NCBI GenBank assembly: GCA_031398975.1
Contig: JANNOI010000014.1
Coordinates: 1 to 29,344, forward strand
Length of the DNA: 29,344 nt
Source: JAKFWI01 sp031398975
GTDB lineage: Bacteria; Pseudomonadota; Alphaproteobacteria; Caulobacterales; Aquidulcibacteraceae
Reading direction: 5' to 3'
Under the pieces are notes generated by a model, which ran no database searches, was not told the origin of the DNA, and worked only from the letters and a program-made list of their open reading frames with translations. This document shows positions 1-9,269 of the stretch, piece after piece; within the stretch, counting starts at the first letter, position 1; every line of letters begins with the position of its first letter. Both the position numbers and the translations under genes were made by a program.

Positions 1-105
1 GTTCTGGCATTCCTGTGCGCGTTCACGGGGGTCTCCCAGGAGAATGGTTGGCGTCGCAACCACCAGCGTCCCGGTTTCAGCTCCCGTGAACAACCCGCTC
101 AGAAC
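1..105. other. Foldable element of unknown identity, possible structured RNA
   Basis: The ends pair (gttctg at 1-6 with cagaac at 100-105). A perfect 9-bp inner stem joins gttcacggg (20-28) to cccgtgaac (83-91), and a 5-bp hairpin sits at the centre (ggttg 46-50 with caacc 57-61). This nested symmetry suggests a structured RNA or a leader/terminator region, on either strand. None of the RNA families I know by motif (SRP RNA, tmRNA, RNase P, common riboswitches) fits. On the minus strand a tgcgacg followed by a cca.ccattc stretch loosely recalls the 3' half of 6S RNA, but the fold is too short for that to be convincing. The three plus-strand frames give no recognisable protein tail. Identity is unknown. 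Confidence 0.25.
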
Positions 106-112
106 GCACACC

Positions 113-160
113 TAGAGCGGTTCTCGATTGGATTGAATCAATCCAATCGAGAACCGTTCT
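113..160. repeat. Long intergenic palindrome with 19-bp perfect arms
   Basis: Bases 118-136 are the exact reverse complement of 138-156 around a single central base at 137. Pairing continues outward over 114-116 with 158-160 after one mismatch (117/157). The core reads gattggattga and its complement. Similar tagagcggttctcgattga-type palindromes are, from memory, common dispersed intergenic repeats in alphaproteobacteria. There is no T tract, so it is not a standard terminator. Confidence 0.7.
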
Positions 161-172
161 GCCCTTTAAGTT

Positions 173-223
173 TAGACCGTTTCTCGTCCGACAACCGCGC
201 AACACTTTTCGGGAAACGGTCTA
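173..223. repeat. Second, related inverted repeat upstream of rpe
   Basis: The left arm tagaccgtttctcg (173-186) matches the reverse complement of the right arm (210-223) at 13 of 14 positions, around a 23-base loop. The left arm also matches the outer arm of the preceding palindrome (113-126, tagagcggttctcg) at 12 of 14 positions, so the two appear to belong to one repeat family. It lies 57 bases before the chosen rpe start and would be transcribed in its leader if the promoter lies upstream. Confidence 0.55.
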
Positions 224-279
224 GGCCGCCCGAGACGCGCATCCTTGCGCAGACTCAGGCGCGCTGGTACCGCGTTGAA

Positions 280-939
280 ATGGCCGCTCCGCTGATCGCG
301 CCCTCCATTCTCGCCGCCGATTTCGCCCGCCTTGGCGAGGAGATCGAGGCGGTCGAAGCCGCGGGCGCGGACATGATCCATGTCGATGTGATGGACGGGC
401 ACTTCGTGCCCAATCTGACGATCGGCCCCCCCGTCATCAAGGCGTTGAAACGGCGCGCGAAAACCCCGCTCGACGTGCATCTGATGATCGCCCCGGTCGA
501 TCCCTATATCGAGGCTTACCGAGACGCCGGCGCCGATATCCTCACCTTCCACCCCGAGGCCGGCCCCCATCCCCACCGCACCGCCCAGGCGATCCGCGCG
601 AGCGGCGCGAAGGTCGGGGTGTCGCTCAACCCAGCAACGCCGCTTTCGGTGCTGGACCACCTGCTGGAGGAGATCGATCTCGTTCTGGTGATGAGCGTCA
701 ATCCCGGCTTCGGCGGCCAGAGCTTCATCGAAAGCATGCTCCCCAAGATCGAGACGCTGCGCGCGCGCATCGACGTGAGCGGCCGCGACATCGCGCTCGA
801 GGTCGATGGCGGGGTGAACGCCGAAACCGCCGCGCGGGTGAGCGCCGCGGGGGCGACCGTGCTGGTAGCCGGCACGGCGGTGTTCAGCGGCGGCCCGGAA
901 GCGTATGCTGGCAATATCGCGCGTCTAAAGGGGCGCTAA
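280..939 (+). CDS. rpe: Ribulose-phosphate 3-epimerase
   Basis: This cytoplasmic TIM-barrel enzyme interconverts ribulose 5-phosphate and xylulose 5-phosphate in the pentose phosphate and Calvin cycles. The 219-residue length is normal. Family motifs are all present: IAPSILAADF at the first strand, the metal-binding IHVDVMDGHFVPN with His34 and Asp36, DVHLMI with His67, VNPGFGGQ, and EVDGGVN with Asp176. The frame is open upstream to 133, but the translation of 133-279 crosses the two palindromes and resembles no epimerase N-terminus, so ATG 280 is preferred. No clear Shine-Dalgarno sequence precedes it. The heparinase-family gene follows after 19 bases, so the two are probably co-transcribed, with purH next. 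Family assignment is firm; only the start is slightly uncertain. Confidence 0.96.
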   Translation: MAAPLIAPSILAADFARLGEEIEAVEAAGADMIHVDVMDGHFVPNLTIGPPVIKALKRRAKTPLDVHLMIAPVDPYIEAYRDAGADILTFHPEAGPHPHRTAQAIRASGAKVGVSLNPATPLSVLDHLLEEIDLVLVMSVNPGFGGQSFIESMLPKIETLRARIDVSGRDIALEVDGGVNAETAARVSAAGATVLVAGTAVFSGGPEAYAGNIARLKGR

Positions 940-958
940 GGGAGGGACGCCGATCGCC

Positions 959-2665
959 ATGGCAGCGGGCTCCAAGGCGCCGGGCGCGTGGGCGAAGCTC
1001 TTGGCCGCGGCGTCCGACGAATGGCGGGCCACGCCGTTCTACCGCATGATGCTGCGCGGGGCCGATCCGGACCGCATCGTGCAATGGGGCGCCGATCCGC
1101 GCCGGGGCGATCCCCGCCGGGGGCTCGAGATACTGGGCGGGGTGTGGCGGATCGCTGCCGAGCGTCTGCCCGGGGAGCATGCGATCCCGTGGCGTGCGCC
1201 CCCGCCGAGCCTCCATTTCAGCGCGCGTCTGCACTCCTTCTTCTGGTTGGCTGATCTCGCCGCCGCAGGGCCGGAGGCCGATCCCGCGATCGCCGATCAG
1301 ATCCTGTCCTGGGTCGACGGGTTCGGGGAATGGCACCCCGAGGCGTGGGCTCCGGAATTGGTCGCCGAGCGTCTGCACGCCTGGCTGTGCCACGGCCGTC
1401 CTGCTTTTGAGGTTCCCGACGCGGGCGCGCGTGCGGGGCTGCTGCGCTCCTTCGGGCGCCAGGCCCGCCACCTCCAGCTCGCCGCCAGCGACATCTTCGA
1501 TCCCCCCGCCCGCATCAAGGCGGGCCTCGCCTTGACGTTGGCCGGCTGCAGCGGCGCGCCCGACGGCGAGCGGCTGCTGGACCAGGGCGTGGAAATGCTG
1601 ATCGAGGCCTGCGCCACCCAGGTGCTGCCCGACGGCGGGCATTTGTCCCGCGCGCCCGAAACTCTGGCCGAGGCGCTGGCCGATCTGGTGGCGGCTGACG
1701 ATGCGCTCGCGCGCGCCGGGGTCGAGACGCCGCGCCTGATCCGGGACGTGATGCCCCGCATGGCGGGCATGCTGCGGTTTCTGATGCTGGGCGATGGGGG
1801 GCTTGCGGCCTTCAATGGCGGGGGTGCGGGCGATCCCGCCACCCTCCAAGGCCTGCTCCAGGAATTCGACGGCGAGACGCGGATGTTTAAGGTGGCGCCG
1901 CAATCGGGCTTCCACCGCCTGCAGGCCGGCCCGCTGACTTTGGTGCTCGACGCCGCCGCCGCGCCCCCGCCCTCCTACGGAGACCGCGCCCACGCCGGGT
2001 GCCTCGCGTTCGAATTGTCCTGCGGGACGGACCGCCTGATCGTCAATGTCGGGTCCTCCCGGGAGCTTGACCCCGAATGGCGCGCGGCCGGGCGCGCCAC
2101 CAACGGCCATTCCACCCTCGTCGTCGACGATGCGCTTTCGGCGGCGTTCGAGCAGCCGCGCCTGGGCCGCAGCGCCGCGCGCCCCTACGGCCCCCCCCAG
2201 GTCAGCGCCAAGCGCACCGATGACGATGACGGCGCCTGGATCGACGCCCAGCACGACGGCTACCGCGAGGATTATGGTCTGATCCACCGCCGCACGATCT
2301 ATATGGACCAGGAGGGTCAGCACATTCGCGGCCTCGACGCGCTGGCGCGCCCCGCCTCGGAGGGTAAGGCCTATGATCCGTGGCGTCCGCCCTTCGCCAT
2401 CCGCTTTCACCTGCATCCGGAGGTGCAGGCGGCGATGGGGGAGGAGAAGGGCGTCGCGTACATGACGGGCCCGTCCGGCTCGCGCTGGCGCCTGCGCACC
2501 GACGCCGCGCGCATGCGCATCGAGGATTCGGTCTATCTCAGCGCCGGCGAGGGGCCCCAGCGCTCGCGCCAGATCGTGCTTTTAGGCAATGCCGAACCCA
2601 ACAATGCCGGCGACGGCCCGCCCAACCGCGTCCGTTGGGCCTTCACCCGCCTCGATCGCACCTGA
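959..2665 (+). CDS. Heparinase II/III family protein
   Basis: A 568-residue protein with the architecture of the alphaproteobacterial heparinase II/III-like family. The helical N-terminal half (about residues 20-290) is rich in Trp and Arg, e.g. EWRATPFYRMML. The C-terminal beta-rich heparinase II/III domain spans about 310-560 and includes FHRLQAGPLTLVLD, CGTDRLIVNVG, NGHSTLVVDD, HDGYREDYGLIHRRTIY and FAIRFHLHPEV. Characterised relatives are polysaccharide lyases, but this subgroup, habitually found between rpe and purH, has no substrate known to me. No signal peptide is visible, which is odd for a lyase acting on extracellular polysaccharide. ATG 959 is preceded by ggaggg at 941-946. The gene lies 19 bases after rpe and 31 before purH, so one operon is likely. 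Family call firm, activity unknown. Confidence 0.88.
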   Translation: MAAGSKAPGAWAKLLAAASDEWRATPFYRMMLRGADPDRIVQWGADPRRGDPRRGLEILGGVWRIAAERLPGEHAIPWRAPPPSLHFSARLHSFFWLADLAAAGPEADPAIADQILSWVDGFGEWHPEAWAPELVAERLHAWLCHGRPAFEVPDAGARAGLLRSFGRQARHLQLAASDIFDPPARIKAGLALTLAGCSGAPDGERLLDQGVEMLIEACATQVLPDGGHLSRAPETLAEALADLVAADDALARAGVETPRLIRDVMPRMAGMLRFLMLGDGGLAAFNGGGAGDPATLQGLLQEFDGETRMFKVAPQSGFHRLQAGPLTLVLDAAAAPPPSYGDRAHAGCLAFELSCGTDRLIVNVGSSRELDPEWRAAGRATNGHSTLVVDDALSAAFEQPRLGRSAARPYGPPQVSAKRTDDDDGAWIDAQHDGYREDYGLIHRRTIYMDQEGQHIRGLDALARPASEGKAYDPWRPPFAIRFHLHPEVQAAMGEEKGVAYMTGPSGSRWRLRTDAARMRIEDSVYLSAGEGPQRSRQIVLLGNAEPNNAGDGPPNRVRWAFTRLDRT

Positions 2666-2696
2666 GGCCCGCCCATGCCCGTTCCGGAGTAGCGTG

Positions 2697-4292
2697 ATGT
2701 CTGTGCCCGATCTCATCCCCATCCGCCGTGCGCTGATTTCGGTGTCCGACAAGGCGGGCCTCGCCCCCCACGCGGGCGCGTTGGCGAAGTTCGGCGTGAT
2801 CCTCGTGTCCACCGGCGGGACGGCGGAGACGATGGAGGGCTTCGGCATCGAAGTGACGCAGGTGTCCGATCTGACGGGGTTTCCGGAGATGATGGACGGG
2901 CGGGTCAAGACGCTGCACCCGATCATCCATGGCGGCCTGCTCGCGCGCCGGGACGCGCCGTCCCACCAGGAGGCGATGGCCGAACACAATGTGCCGGAAT
3001 TCGATCTGCTCTATGTCAATCTCTACCCGTTCGAGGAGGCCGTCGCCCGCGGCGCCGCGATCGAGGAATGCCTGGAGACGATCGATGTCGGCGGCCCCGC
3101 CATGATCCGCGCGGCGGCCAAGAACCATGACTTCGTCGCCGTTGCCACCGACGCCGAGGACATGACCGAGATCTTGGGCGAGATGCGCATGCACCGCGGC
3201 GCGGTGACCCACGCGCTGCGCCGGCGCCTGGCGGCGAAGGCCTTCGCGCGCACCGGCGCCTATGACGCGGCGATCTCGAACTGGCTTTTCGCGCAGATGC
3301 CCGACGTGACGCCCACCTGGCGCGCGTTCGGGGGCGCGCTGCGCGAGCCGCTGCGGTACGGCGAGAACCCCCACCAGCGCGCGGGGCTCTATCTGGACGG
3401 CGCGCCCCGCCCGGGCGCGGCCAGCGCGCGCCAGGTCCAGGGCAAGGAGCTCTCCTATAACAACCTGAACGACACCGACGCCGCCTACGAATTGGTGGCG
3501 GAGTTTGACGCCGGGGCGCACGCGGCGGTGGCCATCGTCAAGCACGCCAATCCGTGCGGGGTCGCGTTGGGCGATAGCGTGTCGGAAGCCTATGCGCGGG
3601 CGCTCGCGTGCGATTCGACTTCGGCGTTCGGCGGTGTGGTGGCGGTCAACCGCACGCTCGACCGCGCCGCCGCGGAGGCCATCACGGGCACATTCACCGA
3701 AGTCGTCATCGCTCCGGATGCGGACGAAGAGGCGCTCGCGGTGTTTGCGACCAAGAAGAATCTCCGCCTGCTGCTGGCGGGGGCCTTGCCCGATCCGGGC
3801 GCGCCGGGCCTGTCGGTCAAGAGCGTCGCCGGCGCGCTCCTGGTGCAGTCGCGCGATTCTGGCCGGGTGTCGGCGGCGGATCTGCGCATCGTCACCCAGC
3901 GGGCGCCGACGGAGGCCGAACTCGGCGATCTCCTGTTCGCGTTCCGGGTCGCCAAGCATGTCAAGTCTAACGCGATCGTCTACGCCAAGGGGCTCGCCAC
4001 CGCCGGCGTCGGCGCAGGGCAGATGAGCCGGGTCGACAGCGCCCGCATCGCCCGGCGCAAGGCCGAGGACGCCGCCCACGCCGCCCGGTGGGCGGACCCT
4101 CAGACGGTGGGATCGGTGTGCGCCTCGGACGCATTCTTTCCGTTCGCGGACGGTCTGCTCCAGGCGGTTCAGGCGGGCGCCACCGCCGTGATCCAGCCCG
4201 GCGGCTCGATCCGGGACGCCGAAGTCATCAAGGCCGCCGACGAAGCGGGCCTCGCCATGGTGTTCACCGGCCTGCGCCACTTCCGGCACTGA
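2697..4292 (+). CDS. purH: Bifunctional AICAR transformylase / IMP cyclohydrolase
   Basis: PurH performs the last two steps of IMP synthesis: formylation of AICAR by 10-formyl-THF, then ring closure. The 531-residue length is typical. The N-terminal cyclohydrolase domain (about 1-200) has ISVSDKAGL, STGGTAETM, the segment with DGRVKTLHP, and IDVGGPAMIRAAAKNH. The transformylase domain (about 205-531) has LRYGENPHQRAGLY, GKELSYNNLND, the catalytic KHANPCGVA, STSAFGGVVAVN, GAGQMSRVDS and AVIQPGGSIRD. ATG 2697 gives the canonical start ahead of the first beta strand, with ggag about 8 bases upstream; in-frame sequence back to 2589 is inside the previous gene and is rejected. The 3' end overlaps the convergent glutamate dehydrogenase gene by 29 bases, with no terminator visible between them. 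Confidence 0.98.
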   Translation: MSVPDLIPIRRALISVSDKAGLAPHAGALAKFGVILVSTGGTAETMEGFGIEVTQVSDLTGFPEMMDGRVKTLHPIIHGGLLARRDAPSHQEAMAEHNVPEFDLLYVNLYPFEEAVARGAAIEECLETIDVGGPAMIRAAAKNHDFVAVATDAEDMTEILGEMRMHRGAVTHALRRRLAAKAFARTGAYDAAISNWLFAQMPDVTPTWRAFGGALREPLRYGENPHQRAGLYLDGAPRPGAASARQVQGKELSYNNLNDTDAAYELVAEFDAGAHAAVAIVKHANPCGVALGDSVSEAYARALACDSTSAFGGVVAVNRTLDRAAAEAITGTFTEVVIAPDADEEALAVFATKKNLRLLLAGALPDPGAPGLSVKSVAGALLVQSRDSGRVSAADLRIVTQRAPTEAELGDLLFAFRVAKHVKSNAIVYAKGLATAGVGAGQMSRVDSARIARRKAEDAAHAARWADPQTVGSVCASDAFFPFADGLLQAVQAGATAVIQPGGSIRDAEVIKAADEAGLAMVFTGLRHFRH

Positions 4293-7200
4293 GCGAGGCT
4301 CCAGAAACCAGCCGGCGCAGTTCGGCCGCAGCCAGCACGGTCTTGGCGAAGCTCCAGGACCCCGAGGCGGTCAGCGTCTCGATCGCGGCGAGAACCGGGC
4401 CCGCCTGGGGCTGCGCCGCGAGCCAGGCGAGCGCGGCCTCTTCGGCCCAGGCGCGGGAGGGGGCGCCGGGCGGCGCGCCCGCATGGGCGATGGCGCTCTG
4501 CGCCAGCACGCTCTGATCGGCCCCCATCTCCTCGAGCGACCGCCGCAGGCCCAGCCGCGCCCAATGCTCGCTGAGCGCCAGCGCGCTGGCCTGGGTGCGG
4601 ATCGCGTCGAGGCGCAGCGCCGCGCCCACCCCCCCATAAAGCGCGCCCGCCGCCTCCACGGGCCAGCGCGCATTGCGCGCGAGATCGGCGATGTCGAGCG
4701 CGGGGGCAAGCGCCCAGAGCTCGCTGACGCGGCCCGCCAACGCCTCGGGCGCGCCCGCCTCCATCAGCACCAGACGCCGGCGCGCGACCTCGGCGGCCTC
4801 CACCTTTGTCAGGGCCGCCATAAGATGGCTGCGCTGCACCGCCGCCGCCTCCCGATAGAGGGCGATCGTGGGGCCGAGGGGAAGCTGGCCGCGGCGCGTC
4901 AGCGCGAGAGTGAACCGCCGCGTGGCGAGCGTGAGTTCGAGGTGCAACGCCGATTGCGCCGCCGTCGGCGCGCGATTGTCCAGGGCGTTAATGTCTTTGC
5001 GCAGCGCGTCGAGATCGAAGATGGCGCGGGCGGCTTCGAACGCGAGCGCAATCGCCGGCGCCTCGACTTGGGCCACCTCGCGCACGCGGTCCACGAAGGT
5101 CGGGCCCCCGGCATTGACGATATCGTCGGCCAGCGCGGTGGCGATGATCTCGCGGCGCAGCCGGTGGCGGGCGCGGGCGGACGCGAACGGCGCGAGCTGT
5201 GCGGGAAAATAGGCCGCGAGCGTCGCCTCGAAATGGGGATCATCCGGGGCGGCGCTCGCCACCAGGGCGTCCGACAGGTCGATCTTGGCGTAGGCGATGA
5301 GCTTTGCGATCTCCGGGCGCGTCAGGCCCGCGCGCTGCAGGCGCAACTCCGCAAACCCCTCCGTGGTCGGAAGTTCCTCCACCGCGCGGTTGAGTTTGCC
5401 GGCGCCCTCCAGGCGCTGCGCCAGCCGCTCGTGCGCATCGAGATCGCTCGCTCCGGCGGCCTCCGCGAGCGTGAGCGCGAGCGTCTGGTCGTAATTGTGG
5501 GTGAGCACATGGGCCGCGACCGCCTCGGTCATGGCCGCCAGAAGCGGCGCGCGCTCCTCCGGCGCCAGATCGCCCGTGCGCATGGCCTCGGCGAGCAGGA
5601 TCTTGATGTTGACTTCATGGTCGGAAGTATCGACGCCGGCGGAATTGTCGATCGCGTCGGTATTGATGCGCCCGCCGCCGTCGGTGCGCTTGACGCGCGC
5701 GAACGCGATGCGCCCGCGTTGGGTGACGCCCAGATTGGCGCCTTCCCCAATCACCAGCGCGCGCACCTGCTCGGCGTCCACCCGCACGCCGTCATTGGCT
5801 TTGTCCCCCACATCGGCGTGGCTCTCCGCGCCGGCTTTTACAAAGGTTCCCACCCCGCCGAAGAATAAGAGATCGCACTTGGCCTTCAGCAGCGCCGCAA
5901 TCAATTCCGTGGGCGGAACATGGTCTTTCGCGAGGCCCGTGCGGGCGCGCACCTCCGGGGAAAGCGGGATCGACTTGTCGCGCCGGGAGAACACGCCCCC
6001 GCCCGGGGAGATCAGCGCCGGATTATAGTCCGACCAGCGCGAGCCCGGCAGGTCGAACAGGCGCTTGCGCTCGGCCCAGGCGATGAGGGGATCGCCGGGC
6101 GTGGGATCGAGGAAGATGTCGCGATGGTCGAACGCGGCGACGAGGCGGGCGGCGCGCGACAGAAGCATGGCGTTGCCGAACACGTCGCCCGACATGTCCC
6201 CCACGCCGATCACCTCGAAGGCCTCGGTGTCGATGTCTTTTCCCAGTTCGCGGAAATGGCGCTTGACCGCCTCCCACGCGCCGCGCGCGGTGATGCCCAT
6301 GGCCTTGTGGTCGTACCCGGCCGAGCCGCCGGAGGCGAACGCGTCCCCCAGCCAAAATCCGTACTCGGAGGATATGGCGTTGGCGATGTCGGAGAAGGTG
6401 GCGGTGCCTTTGTCGGCGGCGACCACGAGATAGGGATCATCGCCGTCCCAGCACACGACGTCCTTGGGCTTGACGATCCCGCCGGCGTCGATCGTGTCGG
6501 TCAGGTCCAAGAGCGCGGACAGGAACGTCTTGTAGGCCTCGATCGCGACCGCGCGGGCCTCGGCCGGGGAGGCGTCGCGCGGCATCGCCTTTGGGAAAAA
6601 GCCGCCCTTGGCGCCGACGGGCACGATAATCGCGTTCTTGACTTGCTGGGCCTTCACGAGATCGAGCACCTCGGTGCGGAAATCGTCGCGCCGGTCCGAC
6701 CAGCGCAGGCCCCCGCGCGCCACCGGCCCGAAGCGCAGATGCACGCCCTCCACCTGCGGGGACCACACCCAGATCTCGCGATCGGGCTTGGGCTCGGGCA
6801 GATCCTCGAGGTCGCGGCTTGCGATCTTGAAGGCGAGATAGGATTGCGGCGCGCCGTCTTCGGCCTGCTGGTAGAACGTGGTGCGCGTGATCGCCCCGAT
6901 CAGGCGCGCAAGGCGGCGCAGCACACGATCCGCGTCCAGACTTGAAACCTTGTCGAGCGCGGCCTCGATCGCGGCGGCGATCTGGCCCGCCCAGACGCGC
7001 CGGTGCTCGGCAGGCTCAGGGATGGCGGGGTCGAAGCGCACGCGGAACAGCGCCAAAAGCTGCGCCACGATCGCGGGGTAGGCGGCGAGCGCAGCCTGCT
7101 GCACGCTCTGGGTGGGATCCAGGCCGGTCTGGCTGCGGAAGCGGGCCAGCGCGCGGATCAGCGCCGCCTCCCGCCAGGAGACGCCAAGCTTCAGGATCAG

Positions 7201-9159
7201 CGCGTTGAAGGCGTCGTTCTCCGCCCGCCCGTCCCAGGCGGCCGCGAACGCGTCCTCGAAGGGGCGCTGAGCGGTCTCGAAGTCAATCGCTGCGCCGTCG
7301 GCGGCGCGCATCGCGATGTCATGCACCCAGAAGGGCTCTGCGGCGTGTGCGGGCGCGATCTTCAACCCCGTCTCGTCGATGACGTAGAGCCCCATGTTCT
7401 CAAGGATCGGCACGGTGGCCGAAAGGGGAAGCGCCTTGCCGCGCGAGTAGACTTTGCACCGCAACGCCTCGCTTGAATCCTCCGGCGCGCGATAGGCGCG
7501 CACGCGAATGGCTGCGCTGATCTGTTCGATCTCGCCGATATCGGTCAGCGCGGTTTCGGGCGCAAAGCGCTCCCGGTACGCGGCGGTGAAGGCGCCGCCA
7601 TAGGTTGCGGTCAGGCGGGCGCGCGTATCGGGGCTCAGATCGGCGCGGGCGGCGATGGCGGTCTCGAAGCGGTCCTCCCAGGTGCGGGTGAGGGCGGCGA
7701 TGTCGCCCTCGAGGGCTTCGATGTCCGGCGCTGGGCGGGCGGGATCGATCTCGTGGATCAGGTAATGCACCCGCGCCAGCGGGCCCTCGCCCAGGAGCGG
7801 ATAAAAGGCCTCCAGGCGCCCGCCGAAGGCCGCGATCAGGCGCCGCGCCACCGCGCTGCGGAGGTCGGAATTGAAGCGGTCCTTCGGCAGGAAGGCGAGC
7901 ACGGACACGAAGCGGCTGAACCGGTCCCGGCGCACGAACAGGCGCGGCCGCGGCCGGTGGCTGAGCGCCAGGATCGCCAGCGCGGTGGCGAGGAGATCCT
8001 GCTCCCCGATCTGGAACAGCTCGTCGCGGGGGTAGGTTTCGAGGATGTTGCGCAGGCCGCTCCAGGTATGGCCGCCCTTGGGCGCGCCGGAGCTTTCGAG
8101 CACCCGCGCCGCCTTGCGCCGCAAGAGCGGGATGTCGCGCGCCAGCGCGGTATAGGCCTCGGCGGCGAGAAGCCCCACGAAGCGGGTCTCGCCCACCACC
8201 TGGCCTTCGCCGTCGAAGCGCTTCACCCCCACATAATCGGCGCTCACCCGGCGGTGCACGCGCGAGCGCAAATTGGATTTGGCCACGATCAGCGGGCTGG
8301 GCTCGGCCAGGAATTGCTCGATCTCGGGGGTGATTACCGAAGGCTCCGCGCCCCGCCGCAGCACGACGGTTTCGGGATCGCTCAGGAGGCCAAGCCCGGT
8401 GTCTTCGAGGATCACCGGTTCGTCGCGCAGGAATGCGCCCGCCGCGTCGCGGGGGTATTGGTAGTCGCGCGCGCCGAGGAAGATGAAATTGCCGTCCCCG
8501 AGCCAGCGCAGGAAGGCGACCGCTTCGGCGACCTCCTCCGGGGCCGCGCGGGTGTGGGCGGCTTGCAGCGCTTCGGCGGCGGCGCGCATGCGTTCGCGCA
8601 GGGCCCCGTGGTGGCCCACCACCAGCGCCACATCGGCCAGGGTCGCCGCGATCTCGGCGAGCGCCGCCTCGGCCTTGCCGGGCGCAAGCGGCTCCAACTC
8701 TATCTGGATAAGCGATTCGGGCGCCGTCCGGCCGCTCGCCGCGCGCAGGCCTTGCGCGTCGCGTGTCGTCAGCACGACGGGATGGCGCAGGGCCGCCGCG
8801 CTCGCCCCCGCTTCGATCACGGCCGCCATGACCGAATCTACCAGGAACGGCGTGTCCGGCCCCGCGATCTCGATCACCTGGCCCGTCCCGCCCGCCGCCG
8901 GGCGCAGGCGCAGCAGCCGCTCCTCCCCCCGCCGCGTCTGCGACCACGCCCAGAATTCGTGCACGCTGTGCAAAAGGTCGTCGGGGCTTGGCAGCGGCTG
9001 GGCCTCGGAGGCGGCGTGGGCGTGGACCTGGAGCAGGAAGTCCTGCGCCTCGGGGTCAAGCGCCCCCTCGCGCTGGAAGGCGGGAAAGCCGGGGCCGGCG
9101 GCGCGGCGCAGGAAGTCCTCGCGCGAGAAGGGCGATGGCGCGTGCGCGGCGGTATCCAT
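4264..9159 (-). CDS. gdhB: NAD-specific glutamate dehydrogenase, large (about 180 kDa) type
   Basis: This 1631-residue protein oxidatively deaminates glutamate to 2-oxoglutarate with NAD and belongs to the L180 class found in Proteobacteria and Actinobacteria. The N-terminal third holds ACT-like and helical regulatory regions, including DTPFLVDSVMAAV. The catalytic core lies at about residues 730-1240: RGGLRWSDRRDDFRTEVLDL, then GAKGGFFPKAMPRD with the active-site lysine at 851, VVAADKGTATFSDIAN near 917, GYDHKAMGITARGAWE and GVGDMSGDVFGNAML. An all-helical C-terminal region follows. ATG 9159 has ggagaa 8 bases upstream and is preferred over an in-frame ATG at 9186. The Pseudomonas homologue is called GdhB and the Caulobacter one GdhZ. 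A 314-base gap with a strong hairpin separates it from the permease upstream, so it probably has its own promoter there. Intact, with no frameshift. Confidence 0.96.
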   Translation of the reverse strand: MDTAAHAPSPFSREDFLRRAAGPGFPAFQREGALDPEAQDFLLQVHAHAASEAQPLPSPDDLLHSVHEFWAWSQTRRGEERLLRLRPAAGGTGQVIEIAGPDTPFLVDSVMAAVIEAGASAAALRHPVVLTTRDAQGLRAASGRTAPESLIQIELEPLAPGKAEAALAEIAATLADVALVVGHHGALRERMRAAAEALQAAHTRAAPEEVAEAVAFLRWLGDGNFIFLGARDYQYPRDAAGAFLRDEPVILEDTGLGLLSDPETVVLRRGAEPSVITPEIEQFLAEPSPLIVAKSNLRSRVHRRVSADYVGVKRFDGEGQVVGETRFVGLLAAEAYTALARDIPLLRRKAARVLESSGAPKGGHTWSGLRNILETYPRDELFQIGEQDLLATALAILALSHRPRPRLFVRRDRFSRFVSVLAFLPKDRFNSDLRSAVARRLIAAFGGRLEAFYPLLGEGPLARVHYLIHEIDPARPAPDIEALEGDIAALTRTWEDRFETAIAARADLSPDTRARLTATYGGAFTAAYRERFAPETALTDIGEIEQISAAIRVRAYRAPEDSSEALRCKVYSRGKALPLSATVPILENMGLYVIDETGLKIAPAHAAEPFWVHDIAMRAADGAAIDFETAQRPFEDAFAAAWDGRAENDAFNALILKLGVSWREAALIRALARFRSQTGLDPTQSVQQAALAAYPAIVAQLLALFRVRFDPAIPEPAEHRRVWAGQIAAAIEAALDKVSSLDADRVLRRLARLIGAITRTTFYQQAEDGAPQSYLAFKIASRDLEDLPEPKPDREIWVWSPQVEGVHLRFGPVARGGLRWSDRRDDFRTEVLDLVKAQQVKNAIIVPVGAKGGFFPKAMPRDASPAEARAVAIEAYKTFLSALLDLTDTIDAGGIVKPKDVVCWDGDDPYLVVAADKGTATFSDIANAISSEYGFWLGDAFASGGSAGYDHKAMGITARGAWEAVKRHFRELGKDIDTEAFEVIGVGDMSGDVFGNAMLLSRAARLVAAFDHRDIFLDPTPGDPLIAWAERKRLFDLPGSRWSDYNPALISPGGGVFSRRDKSIPLSPEVRARTGLAKDHVPPTELIAALLKAKCDLLFFGGVGTFVKAGAESHADVGDKANDGVRVDAEQVRALVIGEGANLGVTQRGRIAFARVKRTDGGGRINTDAIDNSAGVDTSDHEVNIKILLAEAMRTGDLAPEERAPLLAAMTEAVAAHVLTHNYDQTLALTLAEAAGASDLDAHERLAQRLEGAGKLNRAVEELPTTEGFAELRLQRAGLTRPEIAKLIAYAKIDLSDALVASAAPDDPHFEATLAAYFPAQLAPFASARARHRLRREIIATALADDIVNAGGPTFVDRVREVAQVEAPAIALAFEAARAIFDLDALRKDINALDNRAPTAAQSALHLELTLATRRFTLALTRRGQLPLGPTIALYREAAAVQRSHLMAALTKVEAAEVARRRLVLMEAGAPEALAGRVSELWALAPALDIADLARNARWPVEAAGALYGGVGAALRLDAIRTQASALALSEHWARLGLRRSLEEMGADQSVLAQSAIAHAGAPPGAPSRAWAEEAALAWLAAQPQAGPVLAAIETLTASGSWSFAKTVLAAAELRRLVSGASLSAGSGAGR

Positions 9160-9269
9160 GACCTGTTCTCCAGCCCCAAGCCTCAAGCCTCTAAGGCGCG
9201 GCGGAGCCTACGCAGCGCCGCTTTCCGCGCAATGCGCGGCAGACGATTGGGTCTGGAAAAAGGGAGCGA

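Noticed and set aside
1..105. 6S RNA (ssrS) on the minus strand
   Set aside because: A tgcgacg segment followed by an attc stretch resembles the 6S 3' half, but the enclosed fold is about 105 bases with a 5-bp terminal hairpin, too short for proteobacterial 6S; kept only as an unassigned structured element.
133..279. N-terminal extension of rpe from ATG 133
   Set aside because: It would translate through two palindromic repeats and add 49 residues with no resemblance to epimerases.
884..2416. Long minus-strand open frame opposite the heparinase-family gene
   Set aside because: Translation is Arg/Gly/Ala-rich with no family motif and overlaps a well-supported gene; typical of antisense frames in 70 percent GC DNA.
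4483..5868. 461-codon plus-strand frame opposite glutamate dehydrogenase
   Set aside because: Composition is Arg/Gly-rich with no motif, while the opposite strand encodes conserved enzyme sequence throughout.
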